Shown: positions 61,735-64,000 of the stretch, one piece after another | How positions within the stretch are numbered: the stretch's first letter is position 1 | How the letters are laid out: the number at the start of each line of letters is the position of its first letter | NCBI RefSeq assembly: GCF_002223055.1 | Contig: NZ_NKFL01000006.1 | Location: 930,001-994,000 of the forward strand | Origin: Burkholderia sp. HI2500 | Lineage (GTDB): Bacteria > Pseudomonadota > Gammaproteobacteria > Burkholderiales > Burkholderiaceae | Length of the DNA stretch: 64,000 nucleotides | Direction: 5' to 3' | Notes under the pieces: generated by a model | What the model was told of the DNA's origin: nothing | Seen by the model: only the letters and a program-made list of their open reading frames with translations | Database searches by the model: none | Position numbers and translations under genes: made by a program

Positions 61735-62356
61735 CACGGCACAGGTATTCGTGTCCTCGGATTGCGATGCGAGCGCGATCGAGCATGCATTGCACGAAGC
61801 CGCGCACGCGCGGGTTGGCACGACACGCGTGGCATTGGCACGCAATCTGGACGGCAGCTGGGGCGCGGGCGACTACACGCTCGACGTGTTGCGCGACGAT
61901 TCGGCGGCCGACGGCACGGCGGATTTCGCGGCGCTGGCTCAATTGCCGGGCATCGAGCGCATCGATGGCGCTCAATGCCGCTCGATCGGCGGCGGCCTGC
62001 GCGAACCGGCGCTGCGCGACGGCGTCTGGCGCACGCTGATGCTGCGCGTGCGGCCGCAGGCCGGCGCAGCGCAGATCGCCGCGCTCGAACGCGAACTGCT
62101 GCAGATGCCCGCGTTCATGCCCGGCATCCGCAACTGGCGCCTGAGCCGGATCGAAACGCCCGGCGCGTGGACGCATGTGTGGCAGCAGGAATTCGCGCAC
62201 GTCGGCGATCTGCTCGGCGAATACCTGATGGATCCGTATCACTGGGGCTGGGTCGATCGCCGGTTCGACGTTGAAAGCCCCGACTGGACGGTCGATGCGA
62301 TCTCGCATGCGTTCTGTCCGCTCGCGTCGAGCCTGCTGACGGACACGGCGGCGTGA
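61724..62356 (+). CDS. Dabb-like (stress-responsive A/B barrel) protein
   Basis: A 210-aa protein whose second half looks like a Dabb domain (TLMLRVRPQAGAAQIAALERELLQMPAFMPGIRNWRLSRIETPG) ending with FAHVGDLLGEYLMDPYHWGWVDRRFDVESPDWTVDAISHAFC. The first half may be a duplicated, weaker copy. It overlaps the upstream gene. The operon (regulator, two such barrels, MDR and SDR) suggests degradation of an aromatic or alicyclic compound. The role is unknown. Confidence 0.65.
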   Translation: MRHDTAQVFVSSDCDASAIEHALHEAAHARVGTTRVALARNLDGSWGAGDYTLDVLRDDSAADGTADFAALAQLPGIERIDGAQCRSIGGGLREPALRDGVWRTLMLRVRPQAGAAQIAALERELLQMPAFMPGIRNWRLSRIETPGAWTHVWQQEFAHVGDLLGEYLMDPYHWGWVDRRFDVESPDWTVDAISHAFCPLASSLLTDTAA

Positions 62357-62405
62357 CGCGCAGCTCACATCGAGCTGACATCAAACCAACCCTGGAGACA
62401 CGAAG

Positions 62406-63398
62406 ATGCGAGCCCTGTTGATCGACCGCGTCGGTCATTCCGACACCTTGCGAATGGCCGACGTGCCGGCACCGACGCCGGGCCCCGGCGACGTGCTGAT
62501 CCGCGTGGCCTACGCGGGCATCAATCCCGCCGACTGGAAATGCCGCGAAGGCTACCTCGGCGCCTTCATGCAATACACGTTTCCGTTCGTGATCGGCTTC
62601 GACGCGGCGGGCGTGGTCGAAGCGGTCGGCGACGGCGTCGACGGGTTCGCGCCCGGCATGCGCGTGTTCGCGCAGACCGACGTCGGCGCGGGGCGCTGGG
62701 GTGCGTATGCGGAATTCGTCGCGGTGCGTCACGACTCGGTCGTGCGCGTGCCCGACGCGGTGAGCCTGGCGGAAGCCGCCACGGTGCCGACGCCTGCGCT
62801 TGCCGCATGGGCCGGCCTGTTCGACGACGGCGAGCTGAAGGCGGGCCAGACCGTGCTGGTGCACGGCGGCGCGGGCGCGGTCGGAACGTTCGCGATCCAG
62901 CTTGCCGTGCAGGCCGGCGCGCGCGTCGCGGCAACGTGTTCCGCGTGCAACCGCGAGACGGTCGAATCGCTGGGCGCGGCGGCGAGCATCGACTATCGCG
63001 CGCAGGACGTCGCCGCGGCGCTGCGCGCCTGGGCGCCCGGCGGTGTCGACCTCGTGCTCGACGCGGTCGGCGGCGACACGCTGCCCGATGCGCTCGACCT
63101 GCTGGCGCCGGGCGGCACGCTGGTGAACATCATGACGCTCGCGGCCGGCGATGCGGAGCGGCTCGCCGCGACGGCGGCCGTTGCCGCACGACGCGGCCTG
63201 CGCACCGCGATGACCTACAGCCGGATGCCGAGCGGCGGCACGCTTGGCCGGATCGCGGCGCAACTCGACAAGCACGCGCTGCGCGTGCCGCGCTTCGACC
63301 GTTTCCCGCTCGAACAGGCGGCCCGCGCACTCGATCTCGTTCAAACGGGCGAGGCGAAAACGAAGCTGGTGCTTCATGTTGCGGATATCGCCCGCTGA
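62406..63398 (+). CDS. MDR-family NADPH:quinone reductase-like protein
   Basis: A 330-aa medium-chain dehydrogenase with the GroES-like N-terminal domain (VRVAYAGINPADWKCREGYL) and nucleotide motif VLVHGGAGAVGTFAIQLAVQAGARVAATCS. The zinc-binding cysteines and histidine of alcohol dehydrogenases are absent, so it belongs to the quinone-oxidoreductase branch. It is third in the AraC-linked operon and would reduce an enone or quinone using NADPH. Confidence 0.85.
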   Translation: MRALLIDRVGHSDTLRMADVPAPTPGPGDVLIRVAYAGINPADWKCREGYLGAFMQYTFPFVIGFDAAGVVEAVGDGVDGFAPGMRVFAQTDVGAGRWGAYAEFVAVRHDSVVRVPDAVSLAEAATVPTPALAAWAGLFDDGELKAGQTVLVHGGAGAVGTFAIQLAVQAGARVAATCSACNRETVESLGAAASIDYRAQDVAAALRAWAPGGVDLVLDAVGGDTLPDALDLLAPGGTLVNIMTLAAGDAERLAATAAVAARRGLRTAMTYSRMPSGGTLGRIAAQLDKHALRVPRFDRFPLEQAARALDLVQTGEAKTKLVLHVADIAR

Positions 63399-63429
63399 GC
63401 GGCCCGCACGCACAACACAGGAGACAACG

Positions 63430-64000
63430 ATGACCGATATCCGAACCGGCGTACTGGCCGGCAAGTGTGCGCTCGTGACGGGCGCAAGCCGCGGCATTGG
63501 CCGTGCGATCGCGCAGCGCCTCGCATCCGAAGGCGCGACCGTCGTCGTGACGGCGCGCAGCCTCACGCCATCGGCGACGACCGCCGGCACGCTCGCCGAA
63601 ACGGTTGCGCTGATCGAGGCCGCCGGCGGCCGCGCGATTGCGCTGGCGGCCGACCTGTCGAACGCAGCCGAGCGCGACGCGCTCGTCGGGCACGCGGCGC
63701 AAGCCGCCGGCGGCCTCGACATCCTCGTCAACAACGCGGGCGTGGCCGACTACGCGTGCGTCGACGCGATGCCGATGACGATGTTCGACACGACGATCGA
63801 ACACTATCTGCGGATTCCGTTCGCGCTGGCACAGGCCGCGATCCCGCTGATGCGCGCCCGCGGCGCCGGCTGGATCGTCAACGTCGGCTCGGTGACGGCG
63901 CTGCCGCCGCTGCGGCCGTTCGACGATTTCTCGCGCGCGGGCGGCGCGACCGTCTATGCGGCGGCGAAGGCAGCGCTGTCGCGCTTCACGCAGGGGCTCG
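63430..64000 (+). CDS. SDR-family oxidoreductase (runs off the right edge)
   Basis: The first 190 residues of a short-chain dehydrogenase: nucleotide motif TGASRGIGRAIAQRLASEG, NNAGVADYACVD, Ser in NVGSVTALPPL and Tyr-x3-Lys in VYAAAKAALSR. The gene is not complete in the window. It starts at an ATG seven bases after GGAGAC and 31 bp after the MDR gene, likely in the same operon. The substrate is unknown. Confidence 0.82.
   Translation, partial: MTDIRTGVLAGKCALVTGASRGIGRAIAQRLASEGATVVVTARSLTPSATTAGTLAETVALIEAAGGRAIALAADLSNAAERDALVGHAAQAAGGLDILVNNAGVADYACVDAMPMTMFDTTIEHYLRIPFALAQAAIPLMRARGAGWIVNVGSVTALPPLRPFDDFSRAGGATVYAAAKAALSRFTQGL

Overview
The window is G+C-rich DNA with dense, translationally coupled operons and a strong third-position G/C bias. 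Long antisense shadow ORFs lie opposite nearly every real gene. Protein content and style (a second 87-aa InfA paralog, Lrp/LysE pair, collagen-like GTS lipoprotein, DUF1302/DUF1329 pair) suggest a Burkholderia, most likely of the cepacia complex. That assignment is by recognition of protein families, not by a search.

About 1-49 kb carries a nearly complete gene set for aerobic steroid-nucleus degradation by the 9,10-seco pathway. Ring A/B opening and cleavage: KstD (4150), KshA (33333) with KshB (6441), HsaA (2946) with HsaB (5904), HsaC (14868), HsaD (45278). The C5 dienoate fragment is handled by HsaE/HsaG/HsaF (40026-39096, minus strand). Ring C/D degradation: FadD3-like ligase (7542), IpdA/IpdB (15774, 16678), EchA20-like (17484), IpdC (18413), IpdF-like SDR (27117), two pairs of acyl-CoA dehydrogenase subunits (20332/21537 and 24683/25918), a second crotonase, a MaoC hydratase, two thiolases and several SDRs. 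An EtfBA pair and a PaaY-like hexapeptide protein (47019-49260) end the last operon and would serve the acyl-CoA dehydrogenases and CoA intermediates. An RND transporter, a YCF48-like secreted protein, a DUF1302 outer-membrane protein and a DUF1329 protein are interleaved with the catabolic genes and probably form a hydrophobic-substrate transport system.

Layout: LysR regulator and small VOC protein (0-1.4 kb); operon 1, LLM monooxygenase to SDR (1.6-9.9 kb); an unrelated block with a lower-GC lipoprotein, a beta-barrel protein, an acyltransferase and a FitAB-type toxin-antitoxin pair (9.9-14.7 kb); operon 2, hsaC to thiolase then transport genes and kshA (14.9-34.4 kb); cspA, a second infA, a broken alpha/beta-hydrolase and a phospholipase-C-like phosphoesterase with a coupled small protein (34.6-38 kb); the leftward operon DUF1302-DUF1329-hsaE-hsaG-hsaF (43.9-38 kb); a 295-bp MITE-like element (44.0-44.3 kb); a divergent SDR and the hsaD-etfBA operon (44.4-49.3 kb).

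From 49.3 kb the content is ordinary accessory or housekeeping DNA: small membrane proteins, a cupin gene interrupted by one nonsense codon, a lipoprotein with a 52-unit GTS repeat, an Lrp/LysE pair, a TetR-esterase operon, GNAT and YdeI-like proteins, a cobalamin-riboswitch-controlled TonB receptor, and an AraC regulator divergent from an operon of two small alpha/beta-barrel-like proteins, a quinone-reductase-like MDR and an SDR that runs off the right edge. I saw no rRNA, tRNA, CRISPR array or intact insertion sequence.
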